This document shows, piece by piece, positions 21,427 through 32,200 of a stretch of DNA of 64,000 nucleotides. The stretch's first letter is position 1, and every line of letters starts with the position of its first letter. The position numbers were made by a program, and so were the translations under genes. The DNA comes from Tolypocladium sp. Sup5 PDA-1 (taxonomy: Eukaryota > Ascomycota > Sordariomycetes > Hypocreales > Ophiocordycipitaceae). Location of the stretch: positions 62,001-126,000 of the forward strand of contig JPHH03000074.1 of assembly GCA_000750105.3 (NCBI GenBank), given 5' to 3'. The notes under the pieces were generated by a model. The model worked only from the letters and a program-made list of their open reading frames with translations, was not told where the DNA came from and did not search any database.

Positions 21427-21930
21427 ATGCCTGCGCCGGCCCATATCCAAGCAGCTACGCTTGACAAATACATTGAAGCATGGAAGAAATTCGTGGTTGA
21501 AGACATGATTTCTGTCTTCTCCGACGACTGTAAACAGAAAATACTGCCTTCCAAACTAGGCGTTCCGGCTCGGTCGCGTGCCGAAGTCCAAATCATTCTG
21601 CCAAAGCTCGCAGAAATCCTAACAAACCACCGGGTAATCTTGGCATTTCCTTGGCGACAATCGATACGGTAGCTTACTTTTCCCGCATAGCTTGAGATCC
21701 ACGAAGTCGTGCACGATGCTACCAGGAGCAAGGCTGTCATTTACGCAATCTCGACAGCCGACACGCCGTTTGGGGAGTTCAAGTGGACGAACGAATGCGC
21801 TGTATTTGTTTCGTTCACCGAAGGTGGCGAACGGATTAACAGGGTGGAAGAGATGGTAGACACGACCTTCTATCAAGAGTTCTTCGCCAAGTTCCAGAAG
21901 TATTTACATGAAGAAGGGTTATCCAAATAA
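21427..21930 (+). CDS. SnoaL-like (NTF2-fold) protein 2
   Basis: Exons 21427-21633 and 21691-21930 with a 57-bp intron encode 148 aa. Paralogous to the protein at 5853-6366: same length, same first exon of 207 nt, same phase-0 intron position, and shared VHDATRSKAVIYA and TPFGEFKWTNECAVFV segments. The pair must be an old duplication because identity is moderate. Such proteins catalyse isomerisation or cyclisation steps in xanthone-type pathways. Two copies in one cluster suggest two consecutive steps or two substrates. No regulatory site beyond a near-match TCGCTCCTCGG at 21402-21412. Confidence 0.8.
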
Positions 21931-22290
21931 ATAGCATTCAAATCATGCCGAATTGTTTCTGCATTCTATAGTTGACTGGATTGTTCAGTTTCTTTATACT
22001 ACAAAGCGTTCTGTATGTCACATTCAGAAATCTACGCGTATATACGCCACTGCCAGCTACATCTGCTGGAGTGTGCATTCCAGTTTTGTTTGGCCCGTTT
22101 GGCCAACGCGGTACTGTATTGTCTATGTAAGGTCCCCTCCCGTATCTTCCTGTATGATGCAGGGACGTATGTGGAGACCAATGGTGCAATATTGTCAGTT
22201 ACTGTAAGAATCGGAGCTCCGTAGCTGGGCCGAACTGGTGAACTTCGGGTTGAATCCAACCATCGGCCTAAACGCCATACTAGTCGGCGC

Positions 22291-22301
22291 TCGGAAGGCG
22301 A
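22291..22301 (+). promoter_or_regulatory. Candidate AflR-type binding site
   Basis: TCGGAAGGCGA matches the AflR consensus TCGSWNNSCGR at every position. It lies 140 bp upstream of the NmrA-like gene start at 22441. An overlapping TCGGCGCTCGG at 22284-22294 fits the spacing but not the inner bases. The cluster encodes an AflR-like protein (27665-29080), so binding is plausible but untested. Confidence 0.45.
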
Positions 22302-22440
22302 CAAGGACTAGCCGAATGCCACCAATCTATAAGAGTACGTTCTGCGCCATATTCCACATCTTGTTCGTAATTGCTTTCTTACCGTGTGACTGCTAGACTC
22401 AATTCACCTCAACGCACGGATCTCCGAAGTCTACGAATAT

Positions 22441-23238
22441 ATGCAGCATTCTGAAATGGCCACCTACGCAGTCTTGGGTTCTACCGGTAACTGCGGCACT
22501 GCGCTCATCCAAATTTTACTACGGCACCCAACAGCCAAAATTAATGCCTACTGTCGCAACAGATCTAAACTTCTGCGACTTCTTCCTGAGATCGAGTCAG
22601 GTGGGCGAGTAGATGTCTTCGAGGGAAGCATCCACGACCTGCAGCTCCTCACTTCCTGCGTGCGCAATTGCCATGCCATTTTCCTGGTGGTCTCGACAAA
22701 CGATAATATTCCTGGTTGTCGCGTCGGTCAGGACATCACCATCGGAATTATTCGTGCAATTGAGAGCCTCAAGCAGGAGGAAGGCGCAAAGACGCCAAAA
22801 CTCATCCTCCTTTCTTCGGCAACCATCGACGACTCTCTATCGCGTAACACGCCATACTTATTGCGGCAGATCTTGCACCTCTCTGCGTCGAACGTCTATA
22901 GTGACCTGAGAGAGACAGAGAAGTTGCTTCGAGCGCAGAAGGACTGGTTGACCACCATCTACATCAAGCCAGGTGCGCTGTCGGTAGACAAACAACGAGG
23001 TCATGCATTGAGTCTGACGAAAGCGGACAACCCTGTTTCATACCTCGATCTGGCGGCCGCAATGGTTGAGGCGGCAGATGACAAGGAAGGGCGCTACGAC
23101 ATGCAAAACGTGGGTGTGGTAAACACAAATGGAGCCGCAAAGTTCCCGGCAGGAACACCCATGTGCATTTTGGTAGGGCTATTGCGCCATTTCTTCCCGT
23201 TTTTGCACCGATATTTACCATGGACGAACCCTCGTTGA
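22441..23238 (+). CDS. NmrA-like NAD(P)-binding oxidoreductase (AflX/MdpK-like)
   Basis: Single exon, 265 aa from the ATG at 22441; an in-frame ATG at 22456 would start MATYAVLGSTGNCG and is equally plausible. The glycine motif GSTGNCG (residues 13-19 from the first Met) opens a Rossmann fold, followed by YCRNRSKL and LILLSSATIDD. It lacks the SDR YxxxK motif, as expected for atypical NmrA-like SDRs. Members AflX (OrdB) and MdpK occur in aflatoxin and monodictyphenone clusters, where they act with oxidative ring-cleavage steps. Location between the SnoaL-like gene and the AflS-like gene fits. An AflR-type site lies upstream. Confidence 0.8.
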   Translation: MQHSEMATYAVLGSTGNCGTALIQILLRHPTAKINAYCRNRSKLLRLLPEIESGGRVDVFEGSIHDLQLLTSCVRNCHAIFLVVSTNDNIPGCRVGQDITIGIIRAIESLKQEEGAKTPKLILLSSATIDDSLSRNTPYLLRQILHLSASNVYSDLRETEKLLRAQKDWLTTIYIKPGALSVDKQRGHALSLTKADNPVSYLDLAAAMVEAADDKEGRYDMQNVGVVNTNGAAKFPAGTPMCILVGLLRHFFPFLHRYLPWTNPR

Positions 23239-23583
23239 GCGTTTCAACTCGAGATTCAGGAGCCATGGGTTCTCTATCTAGCTGCTCATATCCTTGTTAT
23301 TTTGTATTGTTTGTTTAAAACTTAAACCTTGATTTATTAACCCTGGATCTGTTGGGAACTACAAAGTACATCTCAGCCACGCAACTTATATTGCCTCTCA
23401 TCATCTCATGTTGAAACTGCTCGAAACTTAGTGTAGTTACCGTTTGCCGTTAAATTCAGCGGAATATATGCATCACTTAAGATGTATCGAGCCACATTCA
23501 GTTCGTTACTCGGTGACGCCCTGACGTTTCTGCAAACATAAACTTGACCCGGTTTATCCCTTGGAAAAGCCCAGTCGTCACAG
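23239..23583. other. Short convergent intergenic spacer
   Basis: AT-rich 3' region shared by two convergent genes; no feature recognised beyond probable transcript ends. Confidence 0.5.
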
Positions 23584-25148
23584 CTAGCGGCCCAAGGCGT
23601 GGTCTGCCCAGACCTGGTACTTGACAACCAAGGCGACGACTAGGTTGCGCCGTGAACGAAGCTTATTGACCACCACTAATTTCCCCGCCTTGTCTCTCAC
23701 TTGGTCTATCATCTCCAGCAGCGCGACCATTTCCATCTCACTCTCATTAGCCAACTGGTGTAAGATAAGGTCCCGCGAGCGAGCTAAGGCTTCATCTGCG
23801 AGGTCCGGTGGTTTCGGCAGCAGACGCGCTGTCAAGATAATCATGACACCACCGCTCGTCCGGAGCACAGGTAGATGTACTTGTAGCTCGGGGAGGATAT
23901 CACTTGGCAAGGATGACGGAATATGGAGGATGTAGACAGCCATGCCGGCGGCGGTTTGTGGTGTACCCGGAGCGCGATGAGTAACGGTGATTCGAGCGCT
24001 GAGCCCTGGCCTGTGGTTCAAAGTGTCGGTCAATTCGGTAGACGGATTGCTCTGATTGGAGGTGGCGGATGCAGGTTCGCTGATCTGCACAATAAAGTGG
24101 AGGGCCGGGAACTGCTCGGCAAGGCTCCGAGCCGTCGACGTTGACTGGGCACCCACCTCAAATCCTTGTTAGTAAGTGGCAACTGCAGACCAGGGTAGAT
24201 GATTCAAAAGTACCTCGACGATGCGCCCACCTGCATTACTGACGTTGGACCAGTTAAGCTGCGCGAGAATGTCGACGATATCATGGCTTGCATGCAGCCC
24301 CCCGGCGTGGTGAAGATAAGCAGACCACTGGCGGCCTAGCTTAGGACTTTGCTCGCACGCTGTGTGAAACGGCGTCGTCATATTTAGGGCCAGATTGAAT
24401 GCGCTCTCATTGGGCTGGGGCGAGCTTCCGAACCTTTGGGTTGCTGGGGTCATGTGCAGCGCGGCGGGTGCCGCAGATTCGGCGAGAAACATTGCTGCGT
24501 CAAGAAACGAGGGATTGGCCACGAACGATGCGGATAAAGAGGTATGGGCTACCTGCCCCTGCTCCGATTCGTGGAGGAAGCCGGCCGTGGCTGTCAGACG
24601 GACGACACGAACCAGGTCTTTTTCGGGAACATTCGACAAATCCGCTACGTCCTTGATGGGGGCACTCCCAGCCCGGGGTATACAGGCCAGAATCTGAAAC
24701 TCGCCCAGCCATCGCAGACAGGCGAGGATTTCGCACTAAGATCGTCAGCTTCGAGACGAACCGCTCTGCTCTCTGGGGGTGAGAAAGTGCAAACCTGGAT
24801 CGCGAGATGTTCAAGGAAGTCAGTTGGCCCACAAATCAACGTCTTGATTTTACCAACGCTCGATAAAATGCGTCCTCTCGCTTGATGCACTTCATTGTGA
24901 GCGTTAGGGTCGAGGAGTGATTGCTGGACGTCGGGGCTTGGAGAATAACTGGCAATGATCTTAACAGCTGCGGCAAGTTCATTGCCGTAGCTCTCGAGCT
25001 GTGTCAAACTGTCCATGGCAGTAAATAAGATCTGGTTCATGAGAAGTTGGGAGGCTTCTGTTGGAATAATGTAGCTTGTCACACTAGCCTTCAACCCACC
25101 AGCCAACGCTGTCAAAACAGATGATTGCACAATGGACAGCCCGACCAT
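23584..25148 (-). CDS. AflS/MdpA-like pathway co-regulator (methyltransferase-fold)
   Basis: Three exons, complement of 24795-25148, 24214-24735 and 23584-24156 (introns 59 and 57 bp), encode 482 aa. The middle shows a winged-helix region (CLRWLGEFQILACIP, then PIKDVADL and TATAGFL) followed by an O-methyltransferase-like fold with a degenerate SAM site. This arrangement is that of AflS (AflJ) and MdpA, which bind the AflR-type activator and enhance transcription rather than methylate. The gene is about 2.5 kb upstream of and divergent from the AflR-like gene at 27665, the usual pairing. Nuclear or cytosolic role with the activator is inferred. A true methyltransferase activity is less likely. 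Confidence 0.85.
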
Positions 25149-26168
25149 TCGTGCCGAAGTTGCAGAGGATTCAGCTAATTAAACCACCAGTCCCCGATGT
25201 ATGTATTGCGAGCATGGCACTAGTTAATTGTTGGTATTAAGGTTCACCGGAATTGATTTCTATTCCTCTTCGGGGCATACACCTTGCCTCGTAACCATGG
25301 ACACATCGGGGTTATGAGTTAATTATGTAAATGCCGCGCCTCTCCGCGCGTTTCCGTCGTAGTATCTTGGCAACCTTTCCAATCCAGGCCGTAAAACTGG
25401 GTCATAGCGACGATAACCACGCCGCTCTACAACCCCCGGGAAGAGAGCGTTATCGCACCACGTCTGGTTATAACCAGCTGCGTTGCGAGGTGTTGCGAGG
25501 CGTGCTGCGGGCCGTGCGGCAACGGCGACGGCGACGGCGTGCAATACGGACCAGGCCCGAGCTCGTGACCCGGTCTATGAGGTGAAAGGCATTGAATCTA
25601 TCGCGCGCAAGCTCCGCGTAAGGCAAGGTACGCGTAGCAGAGGCCGTATTGAAGTTATCGCGAGCAGCAGTCTTCGCGATAGTTGCAAATTTTCAAGCGC
25701 GAATTTTGCCGCGTTGGCTGCTAGATTCGGAGGCGCTGACAGGATCGGGAGCTGGATTTGCATAACGAGGTCTACTTGAGAAAATGTGAGAGATGAGGAG
25801 AGACGACCTCATCTGGATGTTGGCATGCTGGTAGCTCGCCCTCGTCATCCCTCGACCACCACCATGGCCACCGGCGGCGGCTTCATGATGCCCCCTCCGA
25901 CCCCTGTAGGCATCGACCCGAGCACCGGCCCGGGCATCGGCGGCTCGGGGTACTTACAGCGAATTGTGCGCATCCAAAGGTACTGTGGGACCCCTTTTGG
26001 GTTATGTTAACCCACCAGCTGATCTGGGCATGGGCAGCAGCATGCAAAGGGATCCAACCCCATTGTTCCCCCCCTCAGCCTAAACTCTTCACGGTTTTGG
26101 ACGATGTCGCGACCGGGAAGACGGCATCATGCTAACCTGCTGTCAAGCATATCAAAATCTTCTTGTAG

Positions 26169-26204
26169 CGTGTATCCTGGCGTATATCCTGGCGTATATC
26201 CTAG
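26169..26204. repeat. Three tandem 12-bp units (CGTATATCCTGG)
   Basis: Copies at 26169-26180 (one mismatch), 26181-26192 and 26193-26204 (one mismatch). A minisatellite directly preceding the larger 20-bp array. Confidence 0.85.
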
Positions 26205-26250
26205 ATCCGTTGTGCCATACTACAGGTCCGTTAGTGACGGAACATTCGGA

Positions 26251-26319
26251 GATCCTTCGGGGGCTTGGGAGATCCTTCGGGGGCTTGGGAGATCCTTCGG
26301 GGGCTTGGGAGATCCTTCG
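26251..26319. repeat. 20-bp minisatellite, 3.5 perfect copies
   Basis: Unit GATCCTTCGGGGGCTTGGGA, perfect copies at 26251-26270, 26271-26290 and 26291-26310, then a 9-base partial. Perfect identity implies recent expansion. Confidence 0.95.
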
Positions 26320-27664
26320 TAACACCGTATCTAGTGGAATACACAAATCTACAGGCAAGCTCAGTAGCATGTCGCAGGCCGGCCAGCAGCAAAGGATCTC
26401 AAGAATCAAAAGTTCCTGCCGGCGCTGGCTGCACCACACAAGGCAGAAAATACCCAGAGTGTAACGGTAGAATGATTCTAAATAGCGGGGTATGGAGTAG
26501 GCAACGTTATAGCCTTGAACCCTCGATCCTTGGGACATCAGTATTGATGATTACCCATGCGGACGTGACGTTCGAGGCTACAGTGTGCGCATTAGTGAAG
26601 ACAGCGCGGTATAAATTTCAGGCTATTCTATAATGCATGTAATATACAATACTCTACTGAGTTATTCATGCCCCTGGGCTTGATGCCTCTTAGGCCAGCG
26701 CTCTCCTGTAGCGAAAGTTTCGATATCTACGTGCCTCAATTCGTCCCAGTGCCTCATGGCCCGCGCCTTGAAGACTGAAGGCTGGATCAATGAGCTTGGG
26801 GCTTCGGAGTAGAACGACAGGTAGATCTGGCAGGGGGGATTCTTGATCCCCAAGACGAGAAGCGGCCTAGCCATTGGTCTCGGGCAATGTCAAAACAGAG
26901 AACCAGTGGGAAGCCCGCCAAGCTGGAAATATATTGGGCAAGATCCATCTGTTCGACTTGTCCATATTCTGGGATATGGACGTTTTCTCACCCACGCGCT
27001 TGGCCCCCGAACATAACAAGTCGCATTCGTACGGGCGAGGATTCACGCCCACCAGGTAAACTAGCCTGCCACGTCGGTAGTCTACCGAAATTTAGGCAGA
27101 GAGTACCTTGGCAGAACTTGCGTGAGAGCCCTGTCGACCAAAAGCAACTTGCATGTGTCAGCTGTTCTCCCAACAAATCGGCATCGGATACCCCATCTCG
27201 CAGTGCCGTTTGTTCCGTTCCGCTACCCACCTTCGTTGCTGATTTGTCGGTGGAGAACTGTGCCGCCCGAGGCCCCCGGTTGTGGACTCGCTTACAGCCG
27301 AACCTTGTCGTACGCCAATGTCGTGCTGACCTACGAATAGAGCCCTGCTAACCGCCCAAGGTAGGATCTCTCGTCTGGACACTGAGCTGAAGCCCTGTCT
27401 TGGCCCAGTGCGAACAGTCTCCCGTGAGATGCCGAGGTACACCCTAGATGGAGCAGTGCGGTGAATGTACGCTGACCATTGGGGACGCGTTGAGCCTGGA
27501 TGATAACAATGGGGATAGCAAGGAGTACATCATCAACTTCTTCATCGCCACCGCCAATGCCGGCGTCCTGGCCGGTGCTATGCTGAATACGTTTCTATAC
27601 TCGCAGATGTATCCAATTTTCAACTTCGCTCCTCAACGCTGTTTTGCGCAAACCACGACGAGAG

Positions 27665-29080
27665 ATGGCGAGCGTACCTTCCAGTCCTCAGGTCCCAAGG
27701 ACCCCAAATTCCCACACGCCAGGCCACCGGGCCACCGGTGCAACGACGTCTAAATTGCGAGACAGTTGCCAGGCCTGTGCGTTGTCCAAAGTCAAATGCC
27801 GGAAAGAGAAACCAACCTGCTCGCGATGCGCTAAACGCGGCACCACCTGTGAATATTTTGTCACAAAACGCCCGGGACGCAAGCGGGACAACAGCCAGTC
27901 CACCAACGACAGCAATTGTATCACGGCCAATGTCGCGAGGCCGTCTCTCTTGAATGGAGAATATACATGGCCCAGTGCAACGAGTTCCGCAATGTATGCG
28001 ACGTTGTCCGAGAGCAACAGCTACCTGGCCGCTCTCGGCCTGAGCCAGCCTTCCCCAAGGCCAAGTCTTGCATCTAGAGCCGAATGCTCAGGCTCCACAG
28101 ATATCTTCTCCGGCTTCTTGATGTCTCTCGAACCCTGCCAGTCCTCTGCGCTCACGGCAATGAGTAACGACTTTTTCACCCCGACCACGGACTTTCTTGA
28201 GCTGGACATGCTGGAACCCAACCACTTCAACCAAGGATGCAATGACATTTCAAAACTTCTCATACCCGATGGCACTGATCGGGTCCCCGCTATAGAAACA
28301 CCCTCACTTGATGGCCCGCGTGCATCTAAGCCATCGCCCCCTCTCTTGAGCGGCCAAGCATTGTCGACTAGTGACACTTGTGTAGGCCGCGCATCAGACT
28401 CCACCTGCTGCTGTCTAGCGCAAGCGCTGGATCTCATGAGGAATCTCTCTGCAACTAGGCCGCCAGCTTTTGAGACATCTAGTGGCCCAGGTGATGTCAC
28501 GGCAACGCTATGCGCAGAGCAGAGCAGCAATCCCTCGCTCGAAACCGTTGTCCTGGACAACAAACAGAGCATCCACGCCGTGAGCAACATGCTACTGTGT
28601 TCCTGCCAGAAAGACAGCTACCTGCTGACAATGATGTCGATGATTGTCTTCAAGATACTGGAACGGTACGCAGTAGCGGCACGACAGCAAATCTGGGAAG
28701 CAATCGAGGGCGGCGAGAGGCCAAGCAGGAGCGCTTCAGTCCGAAAGCATCAGCAACAGCTCAGCAACCACTACCCTGACCACAAAGGCCTCAGGCGATT
28801 GGCAGCTCAGTTGATCCTCGGTGAACTACACCGAGTGCAACAGTTGGTGAACCAGTTGTCGCCACGACTCAGAGGTCAGGGTGTGGGGCCGGCAAGCAAG
28901 AGTGTATGTTTTCCCGATGAGAAAAGTGCTCCACCAGAGTGCCAGACTCCATTGCTTCGGGATAGCAAAACAACAGTGGCGTCGTTCTCAGCTACCACTT
29001 TGGATCAGATGGAGATAGATTTGCGCAAGTCCCTCAGCACTCTGTCATCGGATGTCATCAGTATGCTACGACAGATGTAG
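27665..29080 (+). CDS. AflR/MdpE-like Zn2Cys6 transcription activator
   Basis: Single exon of 471 aa from the ATG at 27665; upstream in-frame sequence starts only at a TTG, so this Met is preferred. The zinc cluster is Cys35, Cys38, Cys45, Cys52, Cys55 and Cys62 within SCQACALSKVKC and CSRCAKRGTTC, followed by the basic TKRPGRKRD linker, which is the AflR signature. The middle is Ser/Pro-rich and the C-terminus (SLSTLSSDVISMLRQM) matches the end of AflR-type proteins. It is expected to bind TCG(N5)CGA-type sites as a dimer and activate cluster genes with the AflS-like protein. One perfect candidate site is at 22291. Confidence 0.92.
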   Translation: MASVPSSPQVPRTPNSHTPGHRATGATTSKLRDSCQACALSKVKCRKEKPTCSRCAKRGTTCEYFVTKRPGRKRDNSQSTNDSNCITANVARPSLLNGEYTWPSATSSAMYATLSESNSYLAALGLSQPSPRPSLASRAECSGSTDIFSGFLMSLEPCQSSALTAMSNDFFTPTTDFLELDMLEPNHFNQGCNDISKLLIPDGTDRVPAIETPSLDGPRASKPSPPLLSGQALSTSDTCVGRASDSTCCCLAQALDLMRNLSATRPPAFETSSGPGDVTATLCAEQSSNPSLETVVLDNKQSIHAVSNMLLCSCQKDSYLLTMMSMIVFKILERYAVAARQQIWEAIEGGERPSRSASVRKHQQQLSNHYPDHKGLRRLAAQLILGELHRVQQLVNQLSPRLRGQGVGPASKSVCFPDEKSAPPECQTPLLRDSKTTVASFSATTLDQMEIDLRKSLSTLSSDVISMLRQM

Positions 29081-30739
29081 CAGGTTGCACAAGTAGGCTA
29101 GACAGACTTGCATCCGGCTCGCCGTGTAGTATGTTAGATACTTTACCAGTCGAATGCCAAATCCATCCATGGAACCAGTTTCAGGGCTTTACAAGTTCGG
29201 GGCGTTCTAGCAGGCAGACTTCATTGGTCTGCCAGCATAGTTTCGACAGTCCAATTAGCGATTCCCCTACGAAGAAAAAAAGTGTCTGCAAGCCTTGCCT
29301 CAGGAAGCCGAAACCAAAGAGATCAGACTTCTCCGAGTTGGTACCTAGAATATCGAGAAACACGCATTTAACCAACACAGACTCGTCGACGAGTCCAGGA
29401 AGCGGAAGCCGCTCGCTCTTGGGAGAGGAATCAAGGAGAAACTCCCTCAAGGAATATCGTGAAGAAAATCTCAAAGCTTCGGACTAAAGAGTAAGCTATC
29501 GTGAAAACTATCATCTGGCGCCTTCGATAGAACTATTTACAAGCACGTCTTCTCGAGTGGGTAGTCGATGCTAACATGTCCTTTCGCCAGCCCGAGCACT
29601 CCCAGCTTCGATACATATTCGAACACTGAACCCATCGGTATAGCGACGAATGCCCATTTATCCGGTGATACCAAGGCGGCCTTTTATGCTCGGGCAGATC
29701 AGTAGGTGGGCGAAGGCAGATCAGTAGGTAGGCAACGGCGTGCGAGTTCGAGGGTGGGGAACGGCGAGTGCGATCCGAAGTCGACTTGGGATGAAGACGA
29801 GGATGGAGAGCACATGCGCGGTATGCAAGCACCGTGGCAATAGGAGAACGAATACGGGCCCGCGCCTTCACCCCGAGCACGCGTCTCTAGCCCCAAGTGG
29901 TTGGCGAGAGAGGAGGCGAGAGGATATAGAGACCGACTACCGCGGCCCCCTAGAGGCAACATCGAAGGCGTTCTAACCCCGAAGATAAGAATTGGGGGCT
30001 GACTGAGACGGGATACTGCATTAGTGGGCGCGAGATAGGGCCGAACTCGGCCTAGTGACCTTTGATTGTTTGGATATGTTTATTCCCCTTTTTACGGACG
30101 GTAGTAAGACGATCCTTGTTCGAAGAGACCGAGAGACCAACTCGGACTCGAGAAGCTTAGGTTTTACTTATTAAGAGGTTTTCCCTAAGAGAACGACGAG
30201 GTATTATGTAGTCTAGAAAAATAGGCTAAGATAATTAATATACTATATATATCCGGCGATGCCGTTTAAAAACGAATTATAACCGTTTATCTCAGATATA
30301 AGACGCTCATAAACGGCATAATCGACCACATGAAAGAGCATCCTAAGTCAAGTCCATATTACATTTGATAGCTAGCGCTTAGGGCTGTGGGACCTCGGGG
30401 CTGTACGCGGTTTAACGTCCTCAATTCGACGTAATTACTTCAATTGCTGAGGTGGCTTAACTCGATAGCCCAAATTATGAGTAAGCTGTCAACGCGACTC
30501 AATAGCGAGGCCAGGTTGATGGAACCGAATTGATAGTTGACCTAAGTGTTGGACAATTCCCATAGGGTATGTACACTAAGAGTTTGCCTCGACAGGTGAA
30601 TCATTTAGTCAATCAAACAAATCAAGAATACATTGGCTCAGCAGGAGATATGGTAAGGCTGTGAATTGGCTATTCGCCGGCTCACCGCTGAAGGAGAAGA
30701 TGCATTCACTTTCGAGTGTGGAAATTCTGGAACCATCCA
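29081..30739. other. Intergenic region with degenerate sequence
   Basis: About 1.66 kb. A Ser-rich ORF (29131-29487, plus) and an Arg-rich stretch (29700-29975) lack domains. From 29990 to 30330 the DNA is AT-rich with an inverted GCCGTTTA/TAAACGGC pair (30256-30319), resembling an old transposon end. No gene is supported. Confidence 0.4.
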
Positions 30740-31307
30740 CTAACAAATCTTAAAGCCATCGACAACCTCACCGTCCCTGACGAACTCCTCAATCCACCCG
30801 ATAGTCATCCTGTCAGGAGTCAATAACCCTGTCTAGCCGGTGAACTGAAGCGTATACTTACATACTTTTCTTCGTATCAGCAAAGTTTTCGTGATCGTGC
30901 ATCAGATGCTCCTTGTACCACGGATCCTGCTTCATGCGCTTGTAGTCTTCAACGGTTTCGAAAACGACCTGACTAAAGCAGTCGAAATCGACTATGTTGC
31001 ACATCTGTGGATCGAAGAGCTCGGCCATCAGCGCGCGTGTGGCACTTTGGTTATGAATCTACTTTCTCAGTGGAATGCTTGTGCATATCATCGTTACAAT
31101 AACGGAGTAGCTCACCTGTGTCCATCTCTTTATTCCGTACTTGACCATGAGGTCCTTGGTCATAGGTGCTGATATATTGACCATATGATTGCGGTAGTCT
31201 TCCTCGCTCATGCCTGGCTTACGGTAGCCGCAGATAGTAAGGCAGAGATACTTGCCCTTTGTGGGGTTAGGCAACATAGAGACCTCGGGCTCGTTGAAAA
31301 TTGTCAT
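30740..31307 (-). CDS. EthD-family decarboxylase (TpcK/GedI-like)
   Basis: Three exons, complement of 31116-31307, 30862-31058 and 30740-30809 (introns 57 and 52 bp), encode 152 aa. KYLCLTICGYRKPGMSEEDY (from residue 19) is the EthD ferredoxin-like start; HMVNISAPMTKDLMVKYGI, RWTQIHNQSATRALM, DFDCFSQVVF and DHENFADTK follow. This matches the decarboxylases of trypacidin, geodin and agnestin pathways, which convert atrochrysone carboxylic acid to atrochrysone before dehydration to emodin anthrone. The start at 31305-31307 is the Met used by the family. It is divergent, 297 bp apart, from the anthrone oxygenase, so the two consecutive steps share a promoter. Confidence 0.92.
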
Positions 31308-31604
31308 GTTTGAATCACCCAGATTGTTAGATCCACTAGCTACGCAAATATAGTAGGAGAGAAAGGTGCAATACGGGCATGGCATCGGAGGGGATGGAGG
31401 AAGAGGTAAAAACTTAGCATGATGTTGCATCTCGGGTAGTTGTTTCGGCCCGATGAACAACGCATAAGACAGTCCTTCCGGTCTCTAGTGGGTGCTTTTG
31501 GAAATCCGACGTAATGCGACCCAGGAACGCTATAAGTTGCCGCATCGACCGTTGGTACAAGGGAAGTCACGGACAAATCGCTGCACTCGATTCACGCACC
31601 AACA
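31308..31604. promoter_or_regulatory. Shared divergent promoter (decarboxylase / anthrone oxygenase)
   Basis: The 297 bp between two starts whose products act in sequence. A near-match to the AflR site (ACGTAATGCGA on plus) lies near 31509, and TCGGCCCGA (spacing 3) near 31446. No perfect consensus site. Confidence 0.5.
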
Positions 31605-32200
31605 ATGACACGGCAATCTGAATCCGAAGCACCAAAGATTGGCGCACAGGCCACTGCCTTGGTGACAGCCTCCTTTTTGTCAGGCAAGCAAGCATTCCCC
31701 AATATACATGAGCCAAATATTGGATCAACTAACATGTTCGATTTAACCTAGGCGCTATGATGGGCCTCTCAACGATTGTGGTCCCCGTCATCCTCGACAC
31801 CGACACCGAGTCCACCCACCTAGTCTGCCAATGGGCTCGACTCTATCACTACGGCCATTTGTACCTGCCCGCGGGATCCGTTGCCGCGACCGGGCTCTAT
31901 GGATACGTTGCCTTGCGCCAGCGCGCTTCAAATCGCAAGCAATGGCTTATGTACACACTGGCTGGCGTGACAACAATTACTATGGTGCCCTTCACTTGGT
32001 TGATAATGGCTCCCACCAACAACGCCTTGTTTCGGCTGGAGGCATTGGCGTCGGCAACGGCATCGGCCGTGGACATGAGTACCGTGCAAGAGCTTGTGGT
32101 GAGATGGGCGTGGCTGCATGTTGTTCGCTCCGTGTTTCCCCTGGTCGGCGCAATTCTGGGCTTGGTGGGTGTGCTGCGGGAGCTCGGTCATTCGCGGTAA
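31605..32200 (+). CDS. Anthrone oxygenase, DUF1772 family (TpcL/GedH-like)
   Basis: Exons 31605-31683 and 31752-32200 encode 175 aa. The intron 31684-31751 begins GC (GCAAGC) and ends AG, a GC-AG intron; using it yields the family sequence FLSGAMMGLSTIVVPV. Four hydrophobic segments (around residues 20-38, 55-75, 83-103, 150-168) fit the membrane DUF1772 fold. YHYGHLYLP, ALRQRA and VPFTW are typical conserved sites. Homologues oxidise emodin anthrone to emodin without a bound cofactor. Adjacent EthD decarboxylase supports the assignment. It is expected to sit in an internal membrane. Confidence 0.9.

Larger units (their letters stand above)
25149..27664. other. Long divergent region between the AflS-like and AflR-like genes
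   Basis: About 2.5 kb without a supported gene. It contains GC-rich simple sequence (25480-25570), two minisatellites (26169-26204 and 26251-26319) and several open but motif-free stretches, for example on the minus strand at 26662-27052. Such a long spacer between AflR- and AflS-type genes suggests repeat expansion or insertion into an originally shorter promoter. Confidence 0.45.

Noticed and set aside
26251..26319. Regular repeats considered as a CRISPR array
   Set aside because: Units are directly adjacent without spacers, in a eukaryotic genome; a minisatellite.
27448..27664. Upstream ORF with a hydrophobic segment just before the AflR-like gene
   Set aside because: Short, no family, and lies in the promoter and leader of the regulator.
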